A stretch of 64,000 nucleotides of DNA from the NCBI GenBank assembly GCA_018333525.1, contig JAGXTF010000031.1:1-64000 (forward strand), given 5' to 3'. Both the position numbers and the translations under genes were made by a program. Every line of letters begins with the position of its first letter. Position 1 is the first letter of the stretch. Source of the DNA: Bacteroidota bacterium (GTDB lineage: Bacteria; Bacteroidota; Bacteroidia; NS11-12g; UBA955). Below the pieces are notes generated by a model. The model was not told the DNA's origin. It did no database searches and saw nothing but the letters and a program-made list of their open reading frames with translations. Positions 16,036-24,718 of this stretch are shown here, in pieces.

Positions 16036-17118
16036 ATGAAAAAAAATAAAATAATATTTATGCTTTCTGCTGTAATCTTAATAACGGCATGCAACCATAA
16101 AGAAGTTGAAAAGGAAGAGGATACGACTTTTTTAGTTAGCAGCCCTCTGCTAAAGGATACCTTTATATACAAAGAATATGTATGTCAGATTCGCTCCATA
16201 CAGCATATTGAACTCAGAGCTCTGGAAAAAGGATATCTGCAAGACATTTATGTAGATGAAGGACAAATGGTAAAAAAAGGACAACTCATGTTTCAAATAA
16301 AACCGGTGATTTACGCAGCGGAAATGCAAAAAGCACAGGCAGAAGTTGAGTTTGCAGAAATTGAATATCAAAACACAAAATTACTTGCAGATAAAAATGT
16401 GGTATCTCCGAATGAACTTGCACTGGTTAAAGCGAAATTAAGTAAGGCCCAGGCTGAACTTGCGCTTTCAAAGGCACATCTCGGATTCACCGAAATAAGA
16501 GCCCCATTTGATGGTATCATGGATCGCTTTAATGTGCGATTGGGGAGTTTAATAGACGAAGGAGAACTACTCTCCACACTTTCTGACAACAGCAAAATGT
16601 GGGTTTATTTTAATGTACCTGAAGCAGAATATCTCAATTATACCACAAGAACCAATATTCGAGACATAAAAGTAAATCTGGAAATGGCGAATCATGAGAT
16701 GTTTGACTATCAGGGAACCGTGGAAACCATTGAAGCAGATTTTAACAATGAAACCGGAACCATTGCTTTTCGGGCAACTTTTCCAAATCCAAAAAGAATT
16801 TTGCGACATGGAGAAACAGGAAATATTCTGGTTCCTGTAAATCTGAAAAATGCCATCATCATTCCACAAAAAGCCACATTTGAAGTTCTGGATAAGAAAT
16901 ATGTTTATGTGGTTGGAAAAGACAACGTAGTGAGGTCTCAGCAAATTACCATTGGCGCTGAAATGCCCCATTTGTATGTAATAACCGAGGGTTTGAATGA
17001 AACAGACAAGATCCTGATTGATGGATTGCGTAAGGTGAAAAACAATGAAAAAATTAAATATTCATTTGAAGACCCGAAGAAAGTTTTGCGTGAATTAGGT
17101 CAATTACATGCTGAATAA
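16036..17118 (+). CDS. RND efflux periplasmic adaptor (membrane fusion protein)
   Basis: A 360-residue HlyD/AcrA-type adaptor linking the inner-membrane pump to the outer-membrane factor. The start at ATG 16036 was chosen because it opens a lipoprotein signal: MKKNKIIFMLSAVILITAC, lipobox LITA-C19. A longer frame exists upstream but adds no signal. Family features are the barrel-sandwich/lipoyl half GYLQDIYVDEGQMVKKGQLM, the Ala/Glu/Lys-rich helical hairpin (about residues 100-145), LGFTEIRAPFDGIMDRFNVR, and a C-terminal beta-barrel and membrane-proximal region. It is the first gene of a complete triad: the pump begins 23 bp after its stop. It is anchored to the inner membrane through the lipid. 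Confidence 0.93.
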   Translation: MKKNKIIFMLSAVILITACNHKEVEKEEDTTFLVSSPLLKDTFIYKEYVCQIRSIQHIELRALEKGYLQDIYVDEGQMVKKGQLMFQIKPVIYAAEMQKAQAEVEFAEIEYQNTKLLADKNVVSPNELALVKAKLSKAQAELALSKAHLGFTEIRAPFDGIMDRFNVRLGSLIDEGELLSTLSDNSKMWVYFNVPEAEYLNYTTRTNIRDIKVNLEMANHEMFDYQGTVETIEADFNNETGTIAFRATFPNPKRILRHGETGNILVPVNLKNAIIIPQKATFEVLDKKYVYVVGKDNVVRSQQITIGAEMPHLYVITEGLNETDKILIDGLRKVKNNEKIKYSFEDPKKVLRELGQLHAE

Positions 17119-17141
17119 ACAGGAATTAAAAATCATTTATC

Positions 17142-20100
17142 GTGTTTACTAAATTTATTAAAAGGCCTGTATTTGCCCTGTCGATTTCCATAGCGATTGT
17201 CTTCCTGGGAATACTGGCTATCAACACACGCCCGGTAGCGCAGTTCCCGGAAATTGCGCCGCCCAGGGTAAATATTTTTATCGAATTTCCCGGTTCCAAT
17301 GCTGATGTATTGGTGAAATCAACCATTACGCTTTTGGAGAGAGCGATTAATGGTGTACAGGGAATGCAATACATAATCTCAGATGCAACCAGTGCCAGTG
17401 AAGCAACCATACAGGTTGTATTTGAGCCGGGAACAGATGCGAATGCCGCGGTGGTGAATGTAAAAACCAGAGTGGATCAGGTGATGAGTAATTTGCCTCC
17501 GCTGGTTCAGCGCGAAGGTGTGATTATTACTCCCATTCAACCGAGTATGCTGATGTATGTGAACCTATACAGCACAGACAAAAAAGCAGATGAGAAATTT
17601 CTGTTCAATTATGCGCAAACTTATTTGTTGCCGGAATTGCAAAGAATCCACGGAATGGGTCGTGCAATTGCACTGGGTAGCCGGGCATTTGCAATTCGTG
17701 TTTGGTTAAATCCGGACAGAATGCGTGCCTATAATGTTTCAGCAGATGAAGTATTAAAGGCCATAGATGAACAGAGTGTATTGGGAAGGCCCGGCAGGGT
17801 CGGGCTAAGTTCAGGCAGGGTTGCTCAATCTCTGGAATATGTTTTTACATATAAAGGTTGGTATAACAAACCGGAACAGTATAATGATATCATTATTAAA
17901 GCAAATCCAAACGGTGAAATTTTAAAACTGAAAGATGTTGCCGAAGTGGAATCGGGTAGTGAGTTCGTGGATATTTATTCCAATAAAGACGGATATCCTT
18001 CTGCATCTCTTGTATTAAAACAAATTCCAGGTAGTAACGCATCGGAAGTAATTGGAAATATTAAAGAGAAATTGGAGGAATTAAAAAAAGATTTTCCTCC
18101 GGGAATGGGATATGAAATAAATTACGATGTTTCAAAATTCGTAAATGCATCCATGGAAAAAGTGCTGCATACCATTTTTGAAGCATTTATTCTGGTTTCC
18201 ATTGTAGTATTTGTTTTTCTTGGGGATTGGCGTTCCACACTGATACCAATTATTGCAGTACCCGTTTCTCTCATCGGTGCATTTGTTTTTATGCAATTAT
18301 TTGGATTGAGTATTAACCTGATCACCTTATTTGCATTGGTACTTGCAATCGGAATTGTGGTGGATGATGCCATTGTGGTGGTGGAAGCAGTGCATGCAAA
18401 AATGGAGTCGGAACACGTATCACCATACAATGCGGTTAAAAAAGTACTTGGTGAAATAAGCGGTGCCATTATCGCCATTACATTAATTATGACCGCCGTA
18501 TTTGTTCCTGTCGCATTTATGACCGGACCGGTTGGTGTTTTTTACCGGCAGTTTGCCATTACCATGGCTTCGGCAATTGTTTTGTCGGGTGTTGTCGCTC
18601 TTACACTTACTCCTGTGCTGTGTGCAATGATATTAAAAAACACACATGGCAAACCCAAAAAGAAAACTCCGGCAGACAAATTTATTGGTTGGTTTAACAG
18701 AACATTTGAAAAAGTCACCGGAAAATACACCAAGGTACTCACAAAAATTGTGAACCGCAGGCTGGTGACTTTTGGGATGTTAATCGTATTTGCATTTGGT
18801 ATTTTTTCCGTAGATAAAATACTTCCTGCAGGTTTTATTCCGGGTGAAGACCAGGGACAAATCTATGCGGTAATTCAAACACCTCCGGGAACTACGCTGG
18901 AAATCACCAACGATGTATCACAAAAATTGCAGAAGATCGCAGCCAAAATTGACGGGGTTCAATCGGTAACATCACTTGCCGGTTATGAAATTTTAACCGA
19001 AGGCCGCGGATCCAATGCCGGTACTTGTTTGATCAATCTGAAAGACTGGTCGGACCGGAAACATTCTGTAAAGGAAATAATAAAAGAACTGGAGGAAAAA
19101 ACTAAGGATATAGGTGCAATTATTGAATATTTTGAACCTCCTGCAGTTCCGGGATATGGTTCCTCGGCGGGCTTTTCATTGCGTTTGCTGGATAAAAGCA
19201 GCGATGTGGATTATCAGGAATTTGATAAAATAAATACTGAATTCATGGGGAATTTGCGCAAGCGAAAAGAGCTAAGTGGGTTGTTTACTTTTTATGCCGC
19301 AAACTATCCGCAATATGAATTGATTATAGACAACCAGTTGGCAATGCAGAAAGGGGTGAGTATAGGGAAGGCCATGGAAAACCTGAATGTATTAATCGGA
19401 AGCACCTATGAACAGGGATTTATTCGATTCAATAATTTTTACAAAGTTTATACGCAAGTGGATCCAACATTCAGAAAACAACCTTCGGATATTTTGAAAT
19501 TTTATGTAAAAAATGATCGCGATGAAATGGTTCCTTATTCAGCATTTATGACAATGAAAAAAACCCAGGGACCCAATGAGATCACCCGATTTAATATGTA
19601 CACGTCTTCATCCATTCGGGGAGTACCTTCAGCGGGTTATACCAGTGCTGACGCCATTAAAGCGATTCAGGAAGTTGCAAAAAAAACCCTTCCTCGAGGT
19701 TATGATATTGCCTGGGAAGGTTTGTCTTATGACGAAGTAAAAAGAGGAAATGAGGCTGTGTATATTTTTATTGTGGTTTTGATTTTTGTTTATCTCGTTC
19801 TGGCCGCACAATATGAAAGTTTTATTATTCCGTTGGCAGTGATTTTTTCACTTCCTGCCGGAATTTTCGGATCCTTTTTTCTGTTGAAAATGATGGGGCT
19901 GGCCAATGATATCTACGCTCAGATTGGATTGATTATGCTCGTTGGTTTGTTAGGAAAAAATGCGGTGTTGATTGTAGAATTTGCGGTGCAGAAAAACAGG
20001 CAGGGTGCATCTATACCGGATGCCGCCATTGAAGGCGCACGCGTGAGGTTTCGTCCAATCCTGATGACCTCTTTCGCATTTATCGCGGGACTGATACCAT

Positions 20101-20381
20101 TGGTAATTGCCACCGGTCCGGGAGCAATCGGCAACAGAACCATCGGCGCATCTGCACTTGGAGGAATGCTGTTTGGTACCATTTTCGGCGTATTAATTGT
20201 ACCGGGATTGTATTACATATTTGGCAAACTGGCCGAAGGAAGAAGTCTGATAAAAGACGAAGATAAAAACCCTCTGAGTGAAGATTTTGTAGAAAGTATG
20301 TCGGAAGATTCTTTAGCTAAAAAACTTAGAAATCTCTTATTAAAAAACAAAAAAGAAAATGATAAAAACAGTAGTTTATAA
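17142..20381 (+). CDS. RND efflux pump, HAE1 (AcrB-like) family
   Basis: A 1079-residue inner-membrane proton/drug antiporter of the AcrB type. The first helix FALSISIAIVFLGILAI, the porter domains and twelve membrane helices are in the usual order. TM4 carries the proton-relay Asp pair in GIVVDDAIVVVEAVH, the HAE1 (hydrophobe/amphiphile efflux) form rather than the heavy-metal form. Other family marks are TGPVGVFYRQFAITMA, LPAGFIPGEDQGQIYAVIQT and ARVRFRPILMTSFAFIAGL. Translation starts at a GTG (17142). The outer-membrane factor gene overlaps its 3' end by 23 bp. Exported substrates cannot be deduced, and no local TetR or AcrR repressor is visible in the window. Confidence 0.96.
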   Translation: MFTKFIKRPVFALSISIAIVFLGILAINTRPVAQFPEIAPPRVNIFIEFPGSNADVLVKSTITLLERAINGVQGMQYIISDATSASEATIQVVFEPGTDANAAVVNVKTRVDQVMSNLPPLVQREGVIITPIQPSMLMYVNLYSTDKKADEKFLFNYAQTYLLPELQRIHGMGRAIALGSRAFAIRVWLNPDRMRAYNVSADEVLKAIDEQSVLGRPGRVGLSSGRVAQSLEYVFTYKGWYNKPEQYNDIIIKANPNGEILKLKDVAEVESGSEFVDIYSNKDGYPSASLVLKQIPGSNASEVIGNIKEKLEELKKDFPPGMGYEINYDVSKFVNASMEKVLHTIFEAFILVSIVVFVFLGDWRSTLIPIIAVPVSLIGAFVFMQLFGLSINLITLFALVLAIGIVVDDAIVVVEAVHAKMESEHVSPYNAVKKVLGEISGAIIAITLIMTAVFVPVAFMTGPVGVFYRQFAITMASAIVLSGVVALTLTPVLCAMILKNTHGKPKKKTPADKFIGWFNRTFEKVTGKYTKVLTKIVNRRLVTFGMLIVFAFGIFSVDKILPAGFIPGEDQGQIYAVIQTPPGTTLEITNDVSQKLQKIAAKIDGVQSVTSLAGYEILTEGRGSNAGTCLINLKDWSDRKHSVKEIIKELEEKTKDIGAIIEYFEPPAVPGYGSSAGFSLRLLDKSSDVDYQEFDKINTEFMGNLRKRKELSGLFTFYAANYPQYELIIDNQLAMQKGVSIGKAMENLNVLIGSTYEQGFIRFNNFYKVYTQVDPTFRKQPSDILKFYVKNDRDEMVPYSAFMTMKKTQGPNEITRFNMYTSSSIRGVPSAGYTSADAIKAIQEVAKKTLPRGYDIAWEGLSYDEVKRGNEAVYIFIVVLIFVYLVLAAQYESFIIPLAVIFSLPAGIFGSFFLLKMMGLANDIYAQIGLIMLVGLLGKNAVLIVEFAVQKNRQGASIPDAAIEGARVRFRPILMTSFAFIAGLIPLVIATGPGAIGNRTIGASALGGMLFGTIFGVLIVPGLYYIFGKLAEGRSLIKDEDKNPLSEDFVESMSEDSLAKKLRNLLLKNKKENDKNSSL

Positions 20382-21795
20382 GTCTGTTTTGCCATTGAGT
20401 ATGGCATTATTATGCAGATGCAAGAGTCTGAATATTTCTGTGAGATCGGAGAACAAAAAGGTTCCTGCGACTTATGCGAATCATACACAGGATTCTGCAG
20501 GAATAGCTAAAATGCGTTGGCGCGAATATTTTACAGATCCCAATCTGGTGGAATTAATAGACACCGCACTCAAAAACAATCAGGAACTGAATATCATATT
20601 GCAGGAAATTGAGATGAGCAAAAATGAAATTCAGGCAAAAAAAGGAGAATATTTACCCTTTGTAAATATTGCCGGAGGCTCTGGTTACCAAAAAGATGGA
20701 AGGTATACCTGGCGCGAAGCACTGAGTGAAAATGCAGATGGAAAAACCAACCAGGACAACACCATTATTCATTCCAATTCCGATTATTATATTGGTGCTT
20801 TTGCTTCCTGGGAACTGGACGTTTGGAAAAAATTGCGAAATGCGAAACAGGCTGCAGTTGAAAGGTATCTGGCAGGTGTAGAAGGAAAGAATTATATGGT
20901 TACCGGCCTTGTTGCGGAGATCGCAAATTCCTATTATGAATTGGTTGCATTGGATAAACAGTTGGATATTGTCCAAAAAAACATTGAAATTCAAAGCAAT
21001 GCATTGATGATTGTAAAGTTGCAAAAAGAAAGTGCCAAGGTCACGCAACTGGCCGTGAACAGGTTTGAAGCGCTTTTGTTGAATACACAAAATTTGCAAT
21101 ATGCATTGAAGCAGGGAATTGTGGAAGCAGAAAACCGAATTAATTTTTTAACGGGTAGATTTCCAAAACCGATTAAAATAAGTACGGAGGAATTTGATAT
21201 AGTTTCATTGGATTCCATTGCACCCGGTATCCCCTCGCAGTTGTTAATGAATAGAAGGGATATTCAGCAGGCAGAATTGGAACTGGAAGCGGCGAAACTG
21301 GATGTAAAATCCGCGAGAGCAAACTTTTACCCTTCATTCAAAATTCAGGCAGGCACTGCATTTCAGGCGTTTAATCCGGCTTTTTTGATCCATCCGGAAT
21401 CGCTTCTGTTCTCCATGGCCGGAGATCTTATGGCTCCATTGGTGAACAGAAATGCAATTAAGGCAACCTATAAAAATGCCAATGCAAAACAGATTCAGGC
21501 AGTGTACCATTATGAGCAAACCATTTTAAATGCATATTTGGAAGTAAGCAATCAGCTATCGCGAAATAAAAATTTTGTAATGAGCTACGATACCAAGTTT
21601 AAAGAGTCTGAAATTCTCACGCAATCCGTAACAATTTCAAATGATCTTTTCAGATCTGCAAGGGCTGATTATATCGAAGTGCTGCTTACCCAGCGTGAAG
21701 CCCTTCAAACAAAAATGGAATTGGTTGAGATAAGATTACAGCAGATGAATGCTAGAGTAAATGTTTACAGAGCACTTGGTGGAGGTTGGAAATAA
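20359..21795 (+). CDS. RND outer-membrane factor, TolC/NodT family
   Basis: A 478-residue outer-membrane efflux channel protein. The N terminus (residues 1-22) has a hydrophobic stretch followed by LLCRC, a poor but possible lipobox. Family features are WREYFTDPNLVELIDTALKN, NNQELNIILQEIEMSKNEI, ELDVWKKLRNAKQAAVERYL and the second repeat RRDIQQAELELEAAKLDVK with SARANFYPSFKIQAGTAF. These form the two halves of the OEP domain that make the trimeric beta-barrel and the alpha-helical tunnel. It overlaps the pump gene by 23 bp and is followed by a strong terminator at 21824-21857, closing the three-gene operon. Confidence 0.94.
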   Translation: MIKTVVYKSVLPLSMALLCRCKSLNISVRSENKKVPATYANHTQDSAGIAKMRWREYFTDPNLVELIDTALKNNQELNIILQEIEMSKNEIQAKKGEYLPFVNIAGGSGYQKDGRYTWREALSENADGKTNQDNTIIHSNSDYYIGAFASWELDVWKKLRNAKQAAVERYLAGVEGKNYMVTGLVAEIANSYYELVALDKQLDIVQKNIEIQSNALMIVKLQKESAKVTQLAVNRFEALLLNTQNLQYALKQGIVEAENRINFLTGRFPKPIKISTEEFDIVSLDSIAPGIPSQLLMNRRDIQQAELELEAAKLDVKSARANFYPSFKIQAGTAFQAFNPAFLIHPESLLFSMAGDLMAPLVNRNAIKATYKNANAKQIQAVYHYEQTILNAYLEVSNQLSRNKNFVMSYDTKFKESEILTQSVTISNDLFRSARADYIEVLLTQREALQTKMELVEIRLQQMNARVNVYRALGGGWK

Positions 21796-21823
21796 TTGAA
21801 GGCATAGATTTTTCATTTTTTAA

Positions 21824-21857
21824 AGCCTTGTTCTAATCATGAACAAGGCTTTTTTTT
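21824..21857 (+). terminator. Intrinsic terminator of RND operon
   Basis: A perfect 10-bp stem AGCCTTGTTC/GAACAAGGCT with a 7-base loop is followed by seven T residues. It lies 29 bp after the stop of the outer-membrane factor gene. Confidence 0.92.
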
Positions 21858-21969
21858 ATTGGATATTATCTTCAATAATGTTTACTTATGAATTTGAAAT
21901 TATTATTAAAGAATCTTAAGCCTTAGCCATATTTCCATTTGTTTGAAAGCTGTTTTGTATTATTGTACT

Positions 21970-22983
21970 ATGAAACTTTTAAATCTCATTCTCCCATTAG
22001 GTATCTGTTTCAGCTTGTTTCAGGTTGCGGATGCTCAACCTTTGGTAAATAAAAACATACTACCGGTAAAAGCGGATCGAATTGCATATTACAAGGCAAA
22101 CCCTGTTACAACCATAGACACAGGTGCGGACATTTATTGGAATTTTGGAGGCTGGGGCCAGATTAATAATGACAGTTCGATATGGGAATATCAAAATGTG
22201 CCAAGTTCTATCAGTACATTATATCCTTCTGCCTCTTCCGCTGCTATGGTTACAGAAAGTGGCACTGTTATGTACCGGATGTATTCTCTGGATATTAATA
22301 ACAGAAATTATTGGGGATATCACATGACTTTTCCAACCGTAAAACAGCAATATTCCGATGCTCAGAATACACTTAAATTCCCTTTAAAAAAGAGTATGTC
22401 CTGGAACGATGCATATGTTCTAAAAGATGTAAACCCCGGAGATAGCCTCCAAATTACCGGCAATATTTCAGTTAACGTGAATGGATGGGGAATGATAAAA
22501 ATGCCAAATGCCAAGATTTATGATACAGTATTATTGGTGACTTCAGAAGCACTTGGAACAGACCATAAGGCTGGAAAATCAAGAACCATTATGTATGAAT
22601 GGTATCATCCTCTGTATAAAGCAGCACTTGCCAGATTGGTATTGATTTATAGTTGGAATGGCAGCACCTGGCAAATGATGATTCCCAATTTCTATTACCA
22701 GAAAAACGGTCAACAATTACCGACTCTAAGCACAAGAAATTTTGACATTCAAACTCGCATCTGGCCTAACCCGGCACAAAATATTATCCAAATAGTAAGC
22801 GAAAATATAATTAAAGAAATTCAAATAACCGATGCACTTGGAAAACAACTTTTTTCGCTGACAAACAACAATTCCAAATTGGTTGAAGTTTCAAGCGGGA
22901 ATTTCAGAGATGGGGTTTATTTTGTTCGGGTAACTTCCGGCAAGGGCAGCATTACAAAATCTGTGATGATTCAACATAATTAA
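21970..22983 (+). CDS. Secreted protein with T9SS sorting domain
   Basis: About 337 residues from ATG 21970, chosen because it opens directly into a signal peptide (KLLNLILPLGICFSLFQVADAQ). A start nine codons upstream is also open. The central region, residues 25-245, contains many Trp and Tyr residues (WNFGGWGQINNDSSIWEYQN) and is not recognised. The final 80 residues are a type A T9SS sorting domain: TRIWPNPAQNIIQIVS, DALGKQLFSLTN and GVYFVRVTSGKGSITKSVMI. It is predicted to be secreted to the surface or medium. It stands alone between the RND terminator and the HMA-AraC regulator. Confidence 0.82.
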   Translation: MKLLNLILPLGICFSLFQVADAQPLVNKNILPVKADRIAYYKANPVTTIDTGADIYWNFGGWGQINNDSSIWEYQNVPSSISTLYPSASSAAMVTESGTVMYRMYSLDINNRNYWGYHMTFPTVKQQYSDAQNTLKFPLKKSMSWNDAYVLKDVNPGDSLQITGNISVNVNGWGMIKMPNAKIYDTVLLVTSEALGTDHKAGKSRTIMYEWYHPLYKAALARLVLIYSWNGSTWQMMIPNFYYQKNGQQLPTLSTRNFDIQTRIWPNPAQNIIQIVSENIIKEIQITDALGKQLFSLTNNNSKLVEVSSGNFRDGVYFVRVTSGKGSITKSVMIQHN

Positions 22984-23080
22984 TTCCATAATTGTTATTT
23001 CATGAATTAAATCTTTTAAACCTTTTGTTTGTTTTAATCGTGTACGCTTTTAACACCAACGATTACATTCACATATTTAA

Positions 23081-23656
23081 ATGACTGCTCCTACCCTTCT
23101 TATTAAAAACATGGTTTGCCATCGCTGTGTGCTTTCTGTAGAGGATATTTTGAAGAAAAGTTCCATCCCATTTCACCATGTCAGTTTTGGTGAAATTCAT
23201 TTGGTTAATGAAATTACAGCAGCACAAAAAGAATTGTTATCCGAAGAATTGAGAAAAGTAGGTTTTGAACTCATTGACAGCCATACTGCAGGATTAATTG
23301 AGAAAATTAAATTTCTTGTGATGAAAAAAGCGCGCAACGAGGTGGATACCAAAGATTTGCACATGAACCTTTCCGCCTATCTTTCGGATAAACTGCACTA
23401 TGAATACACCCATTTAAGCAGTAGTTTTTCTACTATTGAGGGCAGAACCATTGAAAATTTCTTTATTGAACAGCGTATAGAAAAGGCGAAGGAACTGTTG
23501 ATATACGACCAAATGACGCTCTCGGAAATTGCCGCAGAACTGGATTACAGCAGTACCGCATATCTTTCTACCCAGTTTAAGAAAATTACCGGTCTTACAC
23601 CTTCTCATTTTAAAGAAGTGGGTATGGCCAAGCGCAAAGCGCTGGACAATATATAA
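23081..23656 (+). CDS. AraC-family regulator with N-terminal metal-binding-like domain
   Basis: A 191-residue protein. Residues 1-65 look like a heavy-metal-associated (HMA) ferredoxin-like domain, with the copper/metal motif NMVCHRC giving C13 and C16. Residues about 95-185 are an AraC-type double helix-turn-helix (FFIEQRIEKAKELLIYDQ, LSEIAAELDYSSTAYLSTQF, KKITGLTPSHFKE). This domain pair is known in Bacteroidota and is thought to sense metal ions directly. The next gene, 91 bp downstream in the same direction, is a cysteine-rich metallothionein-like peptide preceded by an inverted repeat and a -7 box. That arrangement suggests a small metal-response unit. The inducing metal, presumably copper, silver or zinc, is not shown by the sequence. 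Confidence 0.85.
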   Translation: MTAPTLLIKNMVCHRCVLSVEDILKKSSIPFHHVSFGEIHLVNEITAAQKELLSEELRKVGFELIDSHTAGLIEKIKFLVMKKARNEVDTKDLHMNLSAYLSDKLHYEYTHLSSSFSTIEGRTIENFFIEQRIEKAKELLIYDQMTLSEIAAELDYSSTAYLSTQFKKITGLTPSHFKEVGMAKRKALDNI

Positions 23657-23692
23657 ACCCAAAATTTCATAATACTTACCCAAAGTAGTATA

Positions 23693-23714
23693 ATACCCTG
23701 CCCTGCCGGGGTAT
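23693..23714 (+). promoter_or_regulatory. Inverted repeat before metallothionein-like gene
   Basis: ATACCC (23693-23698) and GGGTAT (23709-23714) form a perfect 6-bp dyad with a 10-base GC-rich spacer. It sits where the -33 element would be, just upstream of the -7-like box at 23716-23723, so it may be an operator for the neighbouring HMA-AraC protein. Confidence 0.45.
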
Positions 23715-23715
23715 C

Positions 23716-23723
23716 TATTTTTG
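23716..23723 (+). promoter_or_regulatory. Bacteroidota -7 promoter box
   Basis: TATTTTTG matches the Bacteroidota -7 consensus TAnnTTTG. It lies 24 bp upstream of the ATG at 23748. No clear -33 TTG is present; the dyad at 23693-23714 takes its place, as expected for an activated promoter. Confidence 0.5.
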
Positions 23724-23747
23724 TATGGTCAAATAATTATAAATAAT

Positions 23748-23909
23748 ATGAAAAACAAATCAGTATTTATTCCAAGCGAAATTCGCTTTTTGGTATCCAA
23801 CAATGTGAATTCCAAATGCAACTGTGAAACCTGCCTGTGCGAAAACTGCACTTGTAATGATTCCAATTCACAGGGCTGCAATTGCGGTTCATCCTGTAAA
23901 AAAGGTTAA
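23748..23909 (+). CDS. Cysteine-rich metallothionein-like peptide
   Basis: A 53-residue protein starting at ATG 23748 (a longer frame from 23721 would begin inside the promoter box). The first 23 residues are ordinary (MKNKSVFIPSEIRFLV). Residues 24-50 hold nine cysteines at 24, 26, 29, 31, 34, 36, 44, 46 and 50, in CxC and CxxC spacing, with no His or aromatic residues among them. This is the layout of metallothioneins, which bind Zn, Cu or Cd in thiolate clusters. It does not match the SmtA/BmtA zinc-finger-like type that I know. Its place behind an HMA-AraC regulator supports a metal-storage or metal-buffering role. That role is inferred, not shown. Confidence 0.72.
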   Translation: MKNKSVFIPSEIRFLVSNNVNSKCNCETCLCENCTCNDSNSQGCNCGSSCKKG

Positions 23910-23923
23910 CCTTTTTTAGACAT

Positions 23924-23954
23924 GGAAAAGCTGGTTTAAAAGGCCAGCTTTTCC
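23924..23954 (+). terminator. Terminator-like hairpin
   Basis: The stem GGAAAAGCTGG/CCAGCTTTTCC (11 bp) with a 9-base loop lies 15 bp after the stop of the metallothionein-like gene. The bases after it (GTTGTATTTTTA) are only partly T-rich. Confidence 0.65.
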
Positions 23955-24127
23955 GTTGTATTTTTATTCTGAAAATAACGTTCTCTATGACGATTATTAT
24001 GCATACAATTTGATTAAAATATCTGTTAAATTAATGTTTTTTTTGAGCCTTGCAGAAATTCAATTTTGCATATGTATACGATCCATTTCATTGGATAATT
24101 TCCTGTTTTGATGGTCATTTTTCAATC

Positions 24128-24631
24128 GCTGTTGGTCCTCGTGCCACATAAGCGAAGCATGTGGCGACCAACAGCAACGATCAACCGATATATATCCAAA
24201 TCCGCTTTCGACAAAAAATTACCTTATGCGTCTAATGTTGTTGGTCGCATTGCGCTGCGCTAGCAATGCATGAGGACCAACAACGGGATGGCTTTATCTT
24301 CTTCGATTTACCCGCTGTTGGTCCTCGTGCCACATAAGCGAAGCATGTGGCGACCAACAGCAACGATCAACCGATATATATCCAAATCCGCTTTCGACCA
24401 AAAATTACCTTATGCGTTTAATGTCGTTGGTCGCATTGCGCTGCGCCGGCAATGCATGAGGACCAACAACGATCTACCGCAACATTAGCGCTGTTGGTCC
24501 TCGTGTCACATAAGCGTAGCATGTGGCGACCAACAGCATGGCAGTACTGAACTTTTTACGAATATCTACCGCATGAGTATTATGTCGTTGGTCGCATTGC
24601 GCTGCGCTAGCAATGCATGAGGACCAACAAC
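24128..24631. repeat. BIME-like array of six REP palindromes
   Basis: Three A-type palindromes (24128-24175, 24314-24361, 24490-24537) alternate with three B-type ones (24237-24284, 24423-24470, 24584-24631). All are 48 bp long. A reads GCTGTTGGTC, CTCGT, GCCACAT, AAGCGAAGC, ATGTGGC, GACCAACAGC: an outer stem, a one-sided 5-base bulge, an inner stem and a 9-base loop. B is the same design inverted (GTTGTTGGTC, GCATTGC, GCTGCGCTA, GCAATGC, ATGAG, GACCAACAAC). The 61-bp spacers in the first two A-B pairs are almost identical, and the third is different. The array fills most of the gene-free stretch 23955-24673. No RAYT transposase is in the window. Confidence 0.9.
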
Positions 24632-24673
24632 GTGGTGTCTTCATCTGCGGCGAATAAAAATCTCATAGGGCAC

Positions 24674-24700
24674 AAAAAAAACCGCCTTGCAGCGGTTTTT
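24674..24700 (-). terminator. Terminator of the thrS-infC-rpmI-rplT operon
   Basis: On the minus strand, AAAAACCGC and GCGGTTTTT pair around a short loop, followed by a T-run (the A-run at 24674-24680 on the plus strand). It is about 20 bp after the rplT stop. Confidence 0.85.
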
Positions 24701-24718
24701 GATTGTTTCTTTTTGGAA

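Noticed and set aside
17142-20381. Heavy-metal RND pump (CusA-like) linked to the HMA-AraC regulator
   Set aside because: The TM4 motif GIVVDDAIVVVE is the HAE1 drug-efflux form, and the metal regulator is about 1.3 kb beyond the operon terminator.
24128-24631. CRISPR array
   Set aside because: The repeats are long palindromes in alternating orientation, spacers repeat almost identically, and there are no cas genes.
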